A stretch of DNA of 64,000 nt from Anatilimnocola aggregata (GCF_007747655.1 NZ_CP036274.1:7626001-7690000); one strand, 5' to 3'; positions 28,375 to 38,231 are shown, counted from the first letter of the stretch. The notes: generated from the sequence alone by a model not told the origin. Made by a program: numbers and translations.

Positions 28375-29908
28375 ACCGCGCCGCAATCTTTTGCACTCCG
28401 TCATAGACTGCCCAACTGCTGAAAAAGCCAAAGAACAGCACCGTCCAGCCCAAGATCGCCAATCGCCACCGAGGAATGCGAATATCGGCGGGCAAGCAGC
28501 GCGAGTTCATAAACACCAGCAGCATGGCATACAAGAACATCACGCCGCCATTCATCGCCGCGGTAAGTTGAAACAACGCCAGCGCACCGATCTTTAGTCC
28601 CACGTACTCCAGCAGCAGGATTCCGGTTGCGAGCAGTATTTCGCCCCACAAGAACCAGAAGTAGAGCCGCCCTTCGCTCCAGCGCTTGCTCTCACGCAGC
28701 CAGGCGATCTTCACCAGGTCGGTCGAAATTCGACTGCTGGCATCGAGGACTCCGAACTCCGTGGTGAATAGAATCGCCACCCCCATGACAAGAAACACAA
28801 ATTTGGCAGCTGGCCCCACGATCTCACCCAGTCGCAAGGCCTCGGCCCACACAAAGCCGAGTCCCTCTTTGTAGAGCTTGGGGTCGACCTGCAACTCACC
28901 CGCTGCGTCGTAAAACACGATATAGCTGATGAGCGTCAGCAGTGTGAGGCAAATAATGCACGTCAGCAGGAATGAGACGAAATGTTCCCAGCAGGCAGAT
29001 CGCCACCATTGCCGCCAGCGCGTCATGTTCTCGGGCGTGTGCGGAAAATGAAACCCTGTTTCGCTGCTTGCTTCTTCGTTGCCAGTGAACGGGTTGGTCA
29101 GACGGCCGATGTGCGCCCCCATGCCGTAACCCTTGTCCTTGATGTAATTCGCTTGCGCGAGGTTCATCGTTCCACCCGCACCGGCAAATGCGAGCGCGCC
29201 CAGCAAGGCCATTGGCGTTAGTGACTCATCGAACGTGGGCAACATTTGCGGCCAGCCCAGGGTGGCAACCGAAGTAACTTGTGTCACCACTGCATCGGGC
29301 CGCAAACAAATGAGCCAACCGGCCAGGCCAATGACGATCACCAGAATCAGGGCGACCAGTGCGAGCTGGATCTTCTCGACTGTTTCATAAATGACTGGGC
29401 CAGATGTCAAAATAATGCCGCAGCCCAGGATTGTGACAATCGCGATCGCGTTGTCATAAGGACCAGGAATGATCGCGCCGCTCGAATCGAACGTCGGCCC
29501 GAACACCAACCAGCCCAGCAATTGCGCACAGCCTTGGGCCCACGCGGGTATCATCCAGGGAATGATGTTGAGCATCAGGAACACGGGCGCAACGAATCGA
29601 TGCATTCGCTGCATGCCAATTAGCGTTGTCTCGCCGGTGGCAAGCGTCCAGCGCATGATCTCCAGGTTCAAAAAGTATTGCGTCACCACTGCGAGCAGGC
29701 AGGCCCAGAAAAATACGAACCGGCTCTTGAACGTGATGAACGGCCACAGCACGAACTCGCCGCTGCCCAGCGCCAGTCCCGCCAGAATCACGCTGGGCCC
29801 AATCATTCTGAGAATCGGCAGCGCTGCAGGAAGGTCTCGCCACCGCAGCGGCGGCAACACCCCAGCTGGAATCACACTATCGGGCACGGGCTGATCGACA
29901 TTGCTCAT
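28340..29908 (-). CDS. Nramp-like metal-ion transporter
   Basis: A 522-residue polytopic protein, with about 11 helices. The N-terminal region RMIGPSVILAGLALGSGEFVLWPF corresponds to Nramp helix 1, where the classical metal-binding motif is DPGN; here it is GSGE, so metal handling is uncertain. Helix 6-type sequence LLGALAFAGAGGTMNLAQANYIKDKGYGM is conserved with planctomycete Nramp relatives. A second relative lies at 51524-53350. Substrate unknown; Mn or Fe transport is typical for the family but inferred. Confidence 0.8.
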   Translation of the reverse strand: MSNVDQPVPDSVIPAGVLPPLRWRDLPAALPILRMIGPSVILAGLALGSGEFVLWPFITFKSRFVFFWACLLAVVTQYFLNLEIMRWTLATGETTLIGMQRMHRFVAPVFLMLNIIPWMIPAWAQGCAQLLGWLVFGPTFDSSGAIIPGPYDNAIAIVTILGCGIILTSGPVIYETVEKIQLALVALILVIVIGLAGWLICLRPDAVVTQVTSVATLGWPQMLPTFDESLTPMALLGALAFAGAGGTMNLAQANYIKDKGYGMGAHIGRLTNPFTGNEEASSETGFHFPHTPENMTRWRQWWRSACWEHFVSFLLTCIICLTLLTLISYIVFYDAAGELQVDPKLYKEGLGFVWAEALRLGEIVGPAAKFVFLVMGVAILFTTEFGVLDASSRISTDLVKIAWLRESKRWSEGRLYFWFLWGEILLATGILLLEYVGLKIGALALFQLTAAMNGGVMFLYAMLLVFMNSRCLPADIRIPRWRLAILGWTVLFFGFFSSWAVYDGVQKIAARFTAKAQLQSVK

Positions 29909-30015
29909 CGTGACAACGCATTGCTGGAGAGGAATGGAACAAGCGTGCCGGCATTGTAGGGGAAGCGGAGCGGGGGCGGTGCCACGAACGGAATGAGGGG
30001 AGCAATCAGAGAAGG

Positions 30016-30972
30016 CTAAGCGCCAAAACGGTCGCCGGGCTTTACCGGATAGCCACGCAGAAACTCGCTGATTTGCAGCACTCGTTTACCCGCAGGTTGC
30101 AGGGCATCGATCGCGAGACGCCCCTCGCCGGTAGCGATCACCAGTTGTTGGCCGTCGCTGCTGACGACAGTCCCCGCTTCAGCACCAGCTGGTTCAGTCA
30201 GGATAGTTACCCGGTCGATAATTACGCGCAGCGGTTCGCCCGCCGCTCGGAGCCAATGAGTATAGGTGGTTGGCCACGGCTTGAGCGCCCGCACTTGCCG
30301 CTGAATGAACGCCGCGGACTTCGTCCAATCGATTTGACCATCGGTTTTGGCAAGTCGAGGTGCCTTGGTGATCAACTCGGCTGGTTGACGACTGCCGATT
30401 GGTGAGAAGCGATCCCACTTCGCCAATTGGTCGATGGAGTTGAGTACCGCCCCGACACCCATCTCGCTCAGTCGTTTCTCGAGTTCCGGTGCGGTCTCTT
30501 CGCTGCCGATGGGAGTGCGGCAGACGACCAGGCAAGGTCCGCCATCGAGCCGGGGCGTCATGTGAATGACCGTGATTCCCGTCTCTTCTTCACCGGCCAG
30601 AATCGCCCAATTAATCGGCGCAGCGCCGCGAAATTTTGGCAATAGCGAGGCGTGCAAATTAATGCCCCCCAGCGGGGCTAAGCCAAGGGCCGAGCGCGAG
30701 AGGATTTGCCCGTAATCGCAAACCACAAACAAGTCGGCATTCCACTCGCTCAGCTGAGCTTTCGCCTCATCCGTATTGATGCTGTCCGGTGCATAGATCG
30801 TCAGCCCGCGCTCTTCGGCCAGATCGCGCATGGGGTTCAAGCTGGCCTTCTCACGCCCTTTGGCCTGCGGCGTGGGGCGAGTGACAAGTGCCAGGACTTC
30901 GTGCGGCGAATCGAGCAGCGCGCGGAACGTGGGGACGGCAAACGGGCCGGTTCCCATCATGAGCAAACGCAT
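30016..30972 (-). CDS. fmt: Methionyl-tRNA formyltransferase
   Basis: Starts at ATG 30972 (MRLLMMGTG), 18 bp after the def stop; a longer start would overlap def. 318 residues. The catalytic domain has the formyl-donor motif GINLHASLLPKFRGAAPINWA and ITVIHMTPRLDGGP, containing the Asn-His-Asp catalytic set. The C-terminal domain (about 205-310) is the tRNA-binding fold with GTVVSSDGQQLVIATGEG. It formylates initiator Met-tRNA using 10-formyl-THF. Confidence 0.95.
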   Translation of the reverse strand: MRLLMMGTGPFAVPTFRALLDSPHEVLALVTRPTPQAKGREKASLNPMRDLAEERGLTIYAPDSINTDEAKAQLSEWNADLFVVCDYGQILSRSALGLAPLGGINLHASLLPKFRGAAPINWAILAGEEETGITVIHMTPRLDGGPCLVVCRTPIGSEETAPELEKRLSEMGVGAVLNSIDQLAKWDRFSPIGSRQPAELITKAPRLAKTDGQIDWTKSAAFIQRQVRALKPWPTTYTHWLRAAGEPLRVIIDRVTILTEPAGAEAGTVVSSDGQQLVIATGEGRLAIDALQPAGKRVLQISEFLRGYPVKPGDRFGA

Positions 30973-30989
30973 GGAGGTCTTCTTTCCGC

Positions 30990-31568
30990 TCAGCAGTATT
31001 TCTGTTCCCACTCAGCTCGTTCCGCCGCGAGCACTTCGTCGCTGCGAATGTTGCCGGTCGACCGCTGACTGTTGAAGAGCATTTCGAATTCCAGCAGCTC
31101 TTCCAGGGCATCGGCTTTTGCGCCGGCACTCATGCGGTCGGTGAATAGTACCCCGTCGAGATGGTCGACTTCGTGCTGCACGCAGCGAGCCAATAGATCG
31201 GTCGCGGCAATGTCGATTTCTTTGCCATCGAGCCCATACGCAGTGATTCGCACGGTCTTCGGTCGAACAACCGGACCGTACAAGCCCGGCAAACTCAGGC
31301 AGCCCTCTTCGGCCTCGGCCGATCCCTTGGGCGCACTGATCACCGGGTTGATGAAAACCAATTCGCGCCCCTTCTCGGGATCGGATTCAAGGTTCATCAC
31401 GAACAGTCGAAGCGGCAGATTCACCTGGTTCGCGGCCAGTCCAATTCCCTTGGCCTCGTACATGAGGGCGAACATCTCGCGAATCATCTGCTTGAGTTCA
31501 GCATCGACGCGGCGAATCGGCTTCGAGACGTGCCGGAGGGTGGGATGGGGGTACGCGATGATCTGCAC
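30990..31568 (-). CDS. def: Peptide deformylase
   Basis: Start GTG at 31568 (VQIIAYPHPTLRHVSKP), with AGGA eight bases upstream; an upstream extension to 31673 is not protein-like. 192 residues. All three motifs are present: GIGLAANQV, EGCLSLP and QHEVDHLDG (metal-binding Cys and two His, catalytic Glu). It removes the formyl group from new proteins. Co-directional with fmt, 17 bp apart, the common def-fmt pairing. The last 55 residues are a longer helical tail than in E. coli. Confidence 0.95.
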   Translation of the reverse strand: MQIIAYPHPTLRHVSKPIRRVDAELKQMIREMFALMYEAKGIGLAANQVNLPLRLFVMNLESDPEKGRELVFINPVISAPKGSAEAEEGCLSLPGLYGPVVRPKTVRITAYGLDGKEIDIAATDLLARCVQHEVDHLDGVLFTDRMSAGAKADALEELLEFEMLFNSQRSTGNIRSDEVLAAERAEWEQKYC

Positions 31569-31799
31569 GACTGGGTCCTGGCAGTGCTGGCGAGCAAGTA
31601 AACCATGATTATAGGAAATTGGGGCGGAATACGGGAGGAGGAGAGGCGGAAGTTTGGAGTTTGAACTCGTCAACTTGAAGCCTTCCTCGCTCCACTAACT
31701 TCCGCAGCTTCACCCTCCCGCAGGGTCGCTCCCAAGTTCCTGACTGAACCAGCCGATATCAATGACTGGTACGGTAATGTGCAACCAGGGAAGGCTGCC

Positions 31800-32180
31800 A
31801 TGGATAACGCTCAATTTCTCGAAACGGCCCAGCAATTCGCGAACACGTTTTTGACCTGGATCGGCTTCGGTACCATCGTCGGGCTGCTGGCCAAGGCGAT
31901 CATGCCGGGTAAAGATCCGGGCGGTGCTGTCGCCACGCTGGCAATGGGAATTGGCGGCACGGTTATCGGCTGCGGCATTCTCGCCTTCGTACAAGGGACG
32001 CGTGTCACGCCGATCAGCCCGATCGGATTCTGTGTGGCCACCGGTGGTGCCTTTATCATCCTGTTCTTCTACAAACTGCTAGGGGGCTATTGGTTTGTCG
32101 AAGGCGAAGGGCCGATCAAGCGACGCCCGGCGCGCATTGCTCCTCGCCGCCGCGCGGCAGTCGTCTATGAAGACGATTAA
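31800..32180 (+). CDS. GlsB/YeaQ/YmgE-type small membrane protein
   Basis: Starts at ATG 31800, with AGGGAAGG upstream; 126 residues. The family pattern FGTIVGLLAKAIMPGKDPGG and GIGGTVIGCGILAF is clear, followed by a third helix and a basic tail (IKRRPARIAPRRR). Function is unknown beyond stress association in other bacteria. Single gene between def (divergent) and the prepilin set (convergent). Confidence 0.8.
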   Translation: MDNAQFLETAQQFANTFLTWIGFGTIVGLLAKAIMPGKDPGGAVATLAMGIGGTVIGCGILAFVQGTRVTPISPIGFCVATGGAFIILFFYKLLGGYWFVEGEGPIKRRPARIAPRRRAAVVYEDD

Positions 32181-32186
32181 TGCCAC

Positions 32187-33725
32187 TTAGAGCGGCTTGA
32201 CGCGAATGAGATTCCACTTCAGGCCGGTATCGCCCGCAGCTTTGACATAGATGCTTTGCGACCAATCTTGCCAGCGATACTGTACACCGTCGGTGTTGGG
32301 ACGCAGTCGCAATTTGGGCGAGCGGTAATCGAAGCCATATCGCAGACGCATCCACTCGGGAAAACTCGTCACGGTCGAGGCGAGCGGCGGTTCGCGATAC
32401 TGAAACTGAAAACTGAGCCGCTCAATATCCCACCAGGTATCGCTCAGATCCCAGTTATCTCGACCGCGCCCCAAGAACTTATTCGTCAGCAGGCGACCGG
32501 TGAAATCCAGCGTTTGATCTTCGCCTGCATACGTCAATTCAAAGTCATCCCAGACAATTGCCAGCCCACGAATCGTGGCGCTGCTAGTCCCTAAGAGATG
32601 CAGATCATCACCGGCCAGAATCGTCGGCAATTGATAGTTCGTGCTGTTCCCTTCGAGCCCTGGCAAGTTACGGCCGACAAGATTCACGTTCGAACCCGAA
32701 ATGCGCACTTCTGCCGATGAATCGCCAGCTAAGAGCGTACCCGTTAGCGACACGTTACTGCCCAAGGTGAGTTGCCCTTCGGAGCGAAACACACCCAGCG
32801 GATTCGTCACCGGATCGGCAGAGAGCGTGAGATTGCTCGGGCTGCTGCCGTATGTCGCATTGAGCGAAGTGATCGTGTAATTCTTCCCGCCCGGATAAAG
32901 CTGATACGACGAAACCGTGCCCGGACGAGTTAAGGGCGCGGCAGTGCTCGCCGATGAGTTGGTCACACCAAGTCCCAAGCTGCTCGTCACACTGTTCACG
33001 ACATCGGCAAGTTGAGAAGTAGTACCCAGCGTAACATTGCCGCCAAGCGGTCGATTATCCGCACCCGTTGTGAGCCGCAATTGATTCAGGTCGGATAAGT
33101 ACCGATCGCGGGTGGCAAGCGTTGCCGGATAGTTCGTGCACAATCGGAGACGGCCGAGAAACGTCGTCGTTCCCTCGATTCGCATAGGAAAATTGAGGTG
33201 GGCGTCGCTCGTACTCCATTGATAGACGGTGGGACTCAGATACGAGTTCCAACTCGACGGATTGCTGTTGCGTAAAGCCCGCCGCACCAATTGCACCACG
33301 GCTTGCAGCCGATAAGTCGTTTGCAACGTGGGCTGCTGCGGGTCGGTGGCAGTGCCGGTCGACGTAATGGTGACGCGAAACGGATACTCAGCGTATTGCG
33401 AGTCGGTGGAAGTTAGCTCCGGATCGCCGGTCGCGTATTCCACCAGGTAGCTAGTGTTGGCATCGACGTTCGCCGACAACTGACTGGTCACGCCGGGCCA
33501 GGCATCTTCGTGCATCTTGCGCAGCGCGGTTGCGAGCCCCGCCTCGGCGGCCAACCTGGCATCCAATTGCCGTGTTCCATTGCGAGCAATCAGGCTGGCA
33601 GTCGCCTGGGTACGCAGCAAGGCATACGACAGTGCTAAGGTGACCGTGAGCAATCCCAGCACCACGATCACGGCAATTCCCGCGCGACGGCCCACGACTC
33701 GCTTAGCTTTTTGGTTTCGGCACAT
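32187..33725 (-). CDS. Large prepilin-like protein (PilX/GspK-type), last of three
   Basis: A 512-residue protein with a basic N-terminus and a hydrophobic helix (GIAVIVVLGLLTVTLALSYALL) followed by a helix rich in Ala (ARLAAEAGLATALRKM), the PilX/GspK-type opening. The rest is beta-rich and Ser/Thr-rich, including GSNVSLTGTLLAGDS and repeated short strands resembling a beta-helix. It follows the prepilin gene by one base. It probably sits at a pseudopilus tip or as an exported structural protein; this is inference. Confidence 0.7.
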   Translation of the reverse strand: MCRNQKAKRVVGRRAGIAVIVVLGLLTVTLALSYALLRTQATASLIARNGTRQLDARLAAEAGLATALRKMHEDAWPGVTSQLSANVDANTSYLVEYATGDPELTSTDSQYAEYPFRVTITSTGTATDPQQPTLQTTYRLQAVVQLVRRALRNSNPSSWNSYLSPTVYQWSTSDAHLNFPMRIEGTTTFLGRLRLCTNYPATLATRDRYLSDLNQLRLTTGADNRPLGGNVTLGTTSQLADVVNSVTSSLGLGVTNSSASTAAPLTRPGTVSSYQLYPGGKNYTITSLNATYGSSPSNLTLSADPVTNPLGVFRSEGQLTLGSNVSLTGTLLAGDSSAEVRISGSNVNLVGRNLPGLEGNSTNYQLPTILAGDDLHLLGTSSATIRGLAIVWDDFELTYAGEDQTLDFTGRLLTNKFLGRGRDNWDLSDTWWDIERLSFQFQYREPPLASTVTSFPEWMRLRYGFDYRSPKLRLRPNTDGVQYRWQDWSQSIYVKAAGDTGLKWNLIRVKPL

Positions 33726-33726
33726 G

Positions 33727-34533
33727 TTAGCGGCTCACCTGAAAGCTATAGGAGCCACTGCCGAAGAATGGCAACACATGCCCACTCGTCGTGACGCCAT
33801 CGCTGGCATCAACTTGCAATTCAATTTGACAGGCGATCGCGCGCGTGCCGGTCGTACTGCCGTAGCGGTCGAGGGGCCACTCGAGATCGTCCCACGCGGT
33901 CGTTCCCGCGCGATAGGCCGTCCACTGCGCATCGGGAGGTCCAGCCAAGATGAGAAAGCGAAGCGCCCCGCGCGTGCTTTGGCCGACAGCTGGCAGGGCC
34001 GTATGCAGTCGCGTGGTGATGACCGTGCGAGTTGCTGTGTTGCTCGTTTTCAACTGTGTGACCAGCGTGTTCCAAGCAGTAGTTGAAGTGGCAGCTGGTG
34101 CCGTCGCCGTATTCGTAGTGTCGCGAATCTCAAGCAGTTCATTCGGAGCGGATGGATTGTAGGTGTACAGCAACAGTTCATTCACTCGGGGCAAACCAGT
34201 CGGAGCCATGGCGGTGGCGAGAGGCTTCCAGACAACGAGCGTATCGGGAAAGGCCGAGCCGCTGACGGTTGTGGCAAACACACGACAACCCGGGAACTGC
34301 TCGTTGGCAGTACAGGTCGATAGATTGCGCTCGATGCGCGACAGCGTTACGCGCGCATGCTGGGCCGCCTGCGTTTGCCCGCTGCAGTAGGAATTCGACG
34401 AGCGAACGGCCGTCGCCACGCTGCCGAGCGAACCTGCGATAAGAATTAGAATCGTCATCGAAGCCAATAACTCTGGCAACGATAGACCGCGGCGTGGCGA
34501 TCCCTTCCGTGGGATAGGCATCCTGCCTGTCAT
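33727..34533 (-). CDS. Prepilin-type protein with N-terminal methylation motif
   Basis: Start ATG 34533, with GGAAGGA just upstream; 268 residues. The prepilin motif is PRRGLSLPELLASMTILILI (cleavage after Gly, Glu at position 5). After the helix come conserved-looking beta segments with Cys pairs (SNSYCSG). A minor pseudopilin of type II secretion or type IV pilus is likely. The stop is 1 bp before the next gene's start. Confidence 0.82.
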   Translation of the reverse strand: MTGRMPIPRKGSPRRGLSLPELLASMTILILIAGSLGSVATAVRSSNSYCSGQTQAAQHARVTLSRIERNLSTCTANEQFPGCRVFATTVSGSAFPDTLVVWKPLATAMAPTGLPRVNELLLYTYNPSAPNELLEIRDTTNTATAPAATSTTAWNTLVTQLKTSNTATRTVITTRLHTALPAVGQSTRGALRFLILAGPPDAQWTAYRAGTTAWDDLEWPLDRYGSTTGTRAIACQIELQVDASDGVTTSGHVLPFFGSGSYSFQVSR

Positions 34534-34579
34534 GTTCCTTCCCAAGAGTCCACAGGCTGGAGGCCGATGCCACGAAGCC

Positions 34580-35209
34580 TTAGCTGGGCGGAGGCAAGTA
34601 CGCATAGACGCGTCTCCGCTTGGCTAAAAGAATGACCCGGCCGTCGACATGGACGTATTCGATTGTCACTTCGAACGCGCGATAGTAGCTGGTGCTCGAA
34701 CCGGTCAAGCGCACCGAATGATCGGTGGCACTGACAAAGTAGATCTCGACCTTCTGTCGCCAATTGGTGAAATAGCTGCTGGGAACACGAAAATTGCTGT
34801 TGCGCAAACTCCCGCTGTCGTTGCCGGTCCCGAGTGCTTCGCCCCAGATTCCCTCGGCTGGTTTGACAGAAAAATTCTTGTAGTCGTCGAGATCGTTGTA
34901 GCGCTCGCGGCCACTGCCGGAAGTTTCATACGCAGACGGCCCGCTGATCGACAGCGGGGTGTCACCCACCGCCATGAACCGCTTCAACGCCATTTCGTTC
35001 AGCAGCTGGTTCGCCATGCCGTCCGCAATCATGCGGTCGACGGCATCGCCGGTGGAACTCAAGCAGCTTTCAATCGCCAGCAGCATCACGCTGCCAGCGA
35101 GCGTGGTAATCGTCAAGGCGACGAGAGCTTCAACGAGTGAGAATCCAGAGCGTTGCCAGCCTAGACGATGTGAGCGAGGGCCAGGCGACCCGAGTTGGAG
35201 TGCAGACAT
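34580..35209 (-). CDS. Prepilin-type protein, first of three
   Basis: Start ATG 35209 with GGAGG ten bases upstream; 209 residues. Prepilin motif QRSGFSLVEALVALTITTLA (Gly before Phe, Glu +5). The C-terminal half has beta strands ending in KRRRVYAYLPPPS. It leads a leftward set of three prepilin-like genes with 46-bp and 1-bp gaps. No peptidase, ATPase or secretin is next to them. Confidence 0.82.
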   Translation of the reverse strand: MSALQLGSPGPRSHRLGWQRSGFSLVEALVALTITTLAGSVMLLAIESCLSSTGDAVDRMIADGMANQLLNEMALKRFMAVGDTPLSISGPSAYETSGSGRERYNDLDDYKNFSVKPAEGIWGEALGTGNDSGSLRNSNFRVPSSYFTNWRQKVEIYFVSATDHSVRLTGSSTSYYRAFEVTIEYVHVDGRVILLAKRRRVYAYLPPPS

Positions 35210-35274
35210 GTCGTTCGCTCCTCCGCTCGTTCCCCGTCTCTGAGGTGTGCAAGAATCGGCGAGTAAGTCGCCAC

Positions 35275-35330
35275 GGGAAAATAAAAAGCACGGCGGGGTC
35301 CCCTCTAGCTCCAAGCTATCCCCGCCGTGC
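35275..35330 (-). terminator. Strong hairpin with T-run in the leader of the prepilin set
   Basis: GCACGGCGGGG (35288-35298) and CCCCGCCGTGC (35320-35330) form a perfect 11-bp stem. Read leftward it is followed by TTTTTATTTT (35278-35287). It lies about 65 nt upstream of the first prepilin start, so transcription entering from the right would meet a terminator before the operon. The rest of 35210-35616 holds TTGACA near 35390 (leftward), a possible promoter, and nothing else that I can identify. Confidence 0.65.
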
Positions 35331-35616
35331 CCAGAACCAACGCCCCTCCCCGAGGCGCGGTTGCACCAAACCCTAGGTCAAATGGGAACGCTGTCAAATC
35401 TGGAAGTGGCAAGCTCCCTCACTGCCCCGATTTCGGCCCACCTGTAGCGGTTGTATCGACTGCCAGCCCCCAAAGTGCTCCTCACGCATCGGCCGGAAAG
35501 CGCTCCAGCTGACGCCGCGTGAAGCCCGCCCCGAGTTAACTCGCCTGGAAGGCTGCGGGCAGTGGCACTAGAATCACCAGCGTTCGCGCCGCTTCCCTCA
35601 TGCTGCGAGTCTCCCT

Positions 35617-37227
35617 GTGCTGCATCGTCTTGCTTTGCTTCTCTGGCTGCTGCCAGTTCTTGTGCTGTTAACAACTAGCGGCTGCAGCCGCTCTGCCCCA
35701 TCGAACGAAACACTCATCTACGCGCAGGCCAGCGATCCCAAGACGCTCGATCCGGCCAATACCGACATCGCCGAATCGGTGCACGTCATCACCAACGTCT
35801 TCGATACACTCGTCACCTACGATGACCTGCGGGCCGAGCTCGTCCCGTCGCTGGCCGAAAGGTGGAACATCAGCGACGACGGCAAGACTTGGACCTTCAC
35901 GCTGCGCGATGATGTGATCTTTCACGACGGCACCCAGTTTGATTCAGCTGCAGTGAAAACTACCTTCGAGCGATTGACCGCCAAGGAGCATCCGCTGCTG
36001 TTCGATCAAGCCCGGCCCTATCAATCGGCCTATGCCATGATTGAAAAGATCGATACGCCTGATGCGCGAACAGTCGTGTTTCAACTGAAGAGTCCTAGCG
36101 CGATTTTTCTGACGAACCTGGCGATGTTCCCAGCGAGCATCGTTTCGCCCACGGCACTTAAGGCAAAGGGTAAAGAGTTTGCTGATGCACCTGTGGGAAC
36201 CGGCCCGTTTCGAGTGGTGAAATGGAATCGCGATCAACAGCTGGTGCTGCAAAGCTTCGACAAGCATTGGCGCGGCGCTCCAGCGATCAAGAACTTGATC
36301 ATCGTGCCGGTGAAGGACAACACCACGCGCATTCAACGACTCATGCGCGGCGAAGTGCAACTGGTCGATAGCCTCGCGCCGCAAGATTACGACGCGGTGA
36401 AAAAGACCCCGCTGGTGCTACTCGAACAGACGGGGATGAATGTTTCGTACTTGACCATGCAAATGGACAAACCACCGCTCAATCAGTTGAAAGTGAGACA
36501 AGCGATTGCCTTGGCAATCGACAAACCCACGCTGATGAAGATCGGCTTCGATGGTCACGCCGAGCCCGCCGTCAGCATGGTTCCGCCCGGCATGTGGGGG
36601 CACGATCCGAGCCTCGTCGATCACCCGTTCGATGTTGCCAAAGCGAAAGAGCTAATGCAAGAAGCGGCAAAGGAAGGGAACTTCACGCTTCCCATTCAAC
36701 TGAATCTGTCGGTGATGAGCCAGGCTCGTCCTTACTTGCCGCAGCCCACATCGATGGCGGGATTCCTGAAGGATTCGCTGCGCGAGATTGGGATCGAAGT
36801 CACCGTCACCGGCCGCGATGTGAACGAACACTTCGCGCACTTGATGGCCGGACGGCATGAGTTGGGCCTCGCCGGCTGGAGCAGTGACAACAGCGACCCG
36901 GACAACTTTCTCTATCAACTGCTCGATCCCGACAACATCAGCGAAAACGGCAACAACCTCAGCCGCTTTCGCGATCCGAAGTTTCATGAACTGCTGCTGG
37001 CTGGGCAAGTCGAAATGAATCTTGCCAAGCGGTTGCCCCTCTACCACGAGGCGCAGGCGATCGCCCTGCGCGAATTGCCCGTCGTCCCCCTGGCCCACAC
37101 GCAACTGCGCGCGGTACACGCTCCGCGCCTGACGGGTTTCAACTTGCATCCCACCGGATTGATTCGCTTAGGGAAGGCGAAACTCACGAGCGAGCAGCCG
37201 GAAACGAAGCCCGGGGCCTCACCGTGA
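35617..37227 (+). CDS. Peptide ABC transporter substrate-binding lipoprotein (DppA/OppA type)
   Basis: GTG start, 536 residues. Lipoprotein signal LVLLTTSGC (Cys near 23), then the family opening LIYAQASDPKTLDPANTDIA and the bacterial SBP_5 landmarks GRWDDLRAEL-like region (YDDLRAELVPSLAERWNIS), DDVIFHDGTQFD, PVGTGPFRVVKWNRDQQ and NQLKVRQAIALAIDK. It binds oligopeptides or related substrates outside the inner membrane. It is the first gene of an operon with two permeases; no ATPase genes follow. Confidence 0.93.
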   Translation: MLHRLALLLWLLPVLVLLTTSGCSRSAPSNETLIYAQASDPKTLDPANTDIAESVHVITNVFDTLVTYDDLRAELVPSLAERWNISDDGKTWTFTLRDDVIFHDGTQFDSAAVKTTFERLTAKEHPLLFDQARPYQSAYAMIEKIDTPDARTVVFQLKSPSAIFLTNLAMFPASIVSPTALKAKGKEFADAPVGTGPFRVVKWNRDQQLVLQSFDKHWRGAPAIKNLIIVPVKDNTTRIQRLMRGEVQLVDSLAPQDYDAVKKTPLVLLEQTGMNVSYLTMQMDKPPLNQLKVRQAIALAIDKPTLMKIGFDGHAEPAVSMVPPGMWGHDPSLVDHPFDVAKAKELMQEAAKEGNFTLPIQLNLSVMSQARPYLPQPTSMAGFLKDSLREIGIEVTVTGRDVNEHFAHLMAGRHELGLAGWSSDNSDPDNFLYQLLDPDNISENGNNLSRFRDPKFHELLLAGQVEMNLAKRLPLYHEAQAIALRELPVVPLAHTQLRAVHAPRLTGFNLHPTGLIRLGKAKLTSEQPETKPGASP

Positions 37228-38231
37228 TTCGCTACCTCGGTTGGCGCTTGCTGCACGCCATCGTCACTGTTGTGGTGGCAGTTTCGCTCGTCTTCATCGC
37301 TGTCCGTCTGCTCCCCGGCAATCCACTCCTCGCGCGGTTTGGTCAACATCCCGACCTGAAACAGATCGAGCAATTGCGGGCGCAGTATGGCTGGGACCAG
37401 CCCATTTACATTCAGCTGGGTCAGTTCTTTTGGCAGGTGTTGAAGACTGGCGACCTGGGGAACTCCCTGGCCCGCAGTCACGTGAGTGTGAACCGCGAAC
37501 TGCTGCAGCGAATTCCCGCGACCGTGGAACTAACCATGGCCGCTTGCCTGATCGCCTTTCCGCTGGGCATCACTGCGGGAGTCGCCGCAGCGGTCTGGCG
37601 CAATCGCTGGCCCGATTGGCTCTGCACGGCGGGTTCACTCGTCGGCGTTAGTGTGCCGGTCTTTTTTCTCGGCATCTGTTTGCGACTGATTTTCTCAGGG
37701 CTCCCCACTTCGCAGCGTTTGCCGGCGGACGTGTTCGATTTTGAACCGCTCACTGGACTGTTTTTGATCGATACGCTGCTGCGCGGCCGCCCCGAACTTT
37801 GGCTAGCTGCCGTGCAGCACTTAATTCTCCCAGCCATGGCTCTGGCCACAATTCCCGCGGCCATCATTGCCCGCATCACCCGCGCTGCGATGCTCGATGT
37901 CCTTGCGGCTGACTACCTGCGCACCGCCCGCGCCAAAGGCTGTAGCTTGTGGCGCAGTGTCTGGCGACACGCCCTGCCGAATGCCGCTGTCCCTGTTGTA
38001 AACATCGCCGGTTTGCAAGTCGGACTCCTCCTCTCTGGCGCAGTGCTCACCGAAACTGTTTTCGATTGGCCCGGCATGGGAACTTACATTGCCAGCGCCG
38101 TCCTCGGGGACAAAGACTACGTCGCCGTGCAAGCGGGCGCGATCGTGATCTGCATCCTGTTCGTCACCATGAACCTGTTACTCGATTTGGTTTTCGTTTG
38201 GCTCGATCCGCGCATCAGACTCGGCGAGTAA
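37224..38231 (+). CDS. ABC transporter permease DppB/OppB type
   Basis: GTG start overlapping the upstream stop by 4 bp (GTGA); 335 residues, six membrane helices. The family opening RYLGWRLLHAIVTVVVAVSLVF, the EAA-loop segment ADYLRTARAKGCSLWRSVWRHALPNAAVP and the C-terminal FDWPGMGTYIASAVLGDKDYVAVQA are all typical. It couples the binding protein to absent ATPases. Confidence 0.93.
   Translation: MIRYLGWRLLHAIVTVVVAVSLVFIAVRLLPGNPLLARFGQHPDLKQIEQLRAQYGWDQPIYIQLGQFFWQVLKTGDLGNSLARSHVSVNRELLQRIPATVELTMAACLIAFPLGITAGVAAAVWRNRWPDWLCTAGSLVGVSVPVFFLGICLRLIFSGLPTSQRLPADVFDFEPLTGLFLIDTLLRGRPELWLAAVQHLILPAMALATIPAAIIARITRAAMLDVLAADYLRTARAKGCSLWRSVWRHALPNAAVPVVNIAGLQVGLLLSGAVLTETVFDWPGMGTYIASAVLGDKDYVAVQAGAIVICILFVTMNLLLDLVFVWLDPRIRLGE

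Noticed and set aside
35378-35674. 98-codon leftward ORF in the prepilin leader region
   Set aside because: No ribosome site, low-complexity Ala/Ser/Arg composition, overlaps the start of the binding-protein gene.
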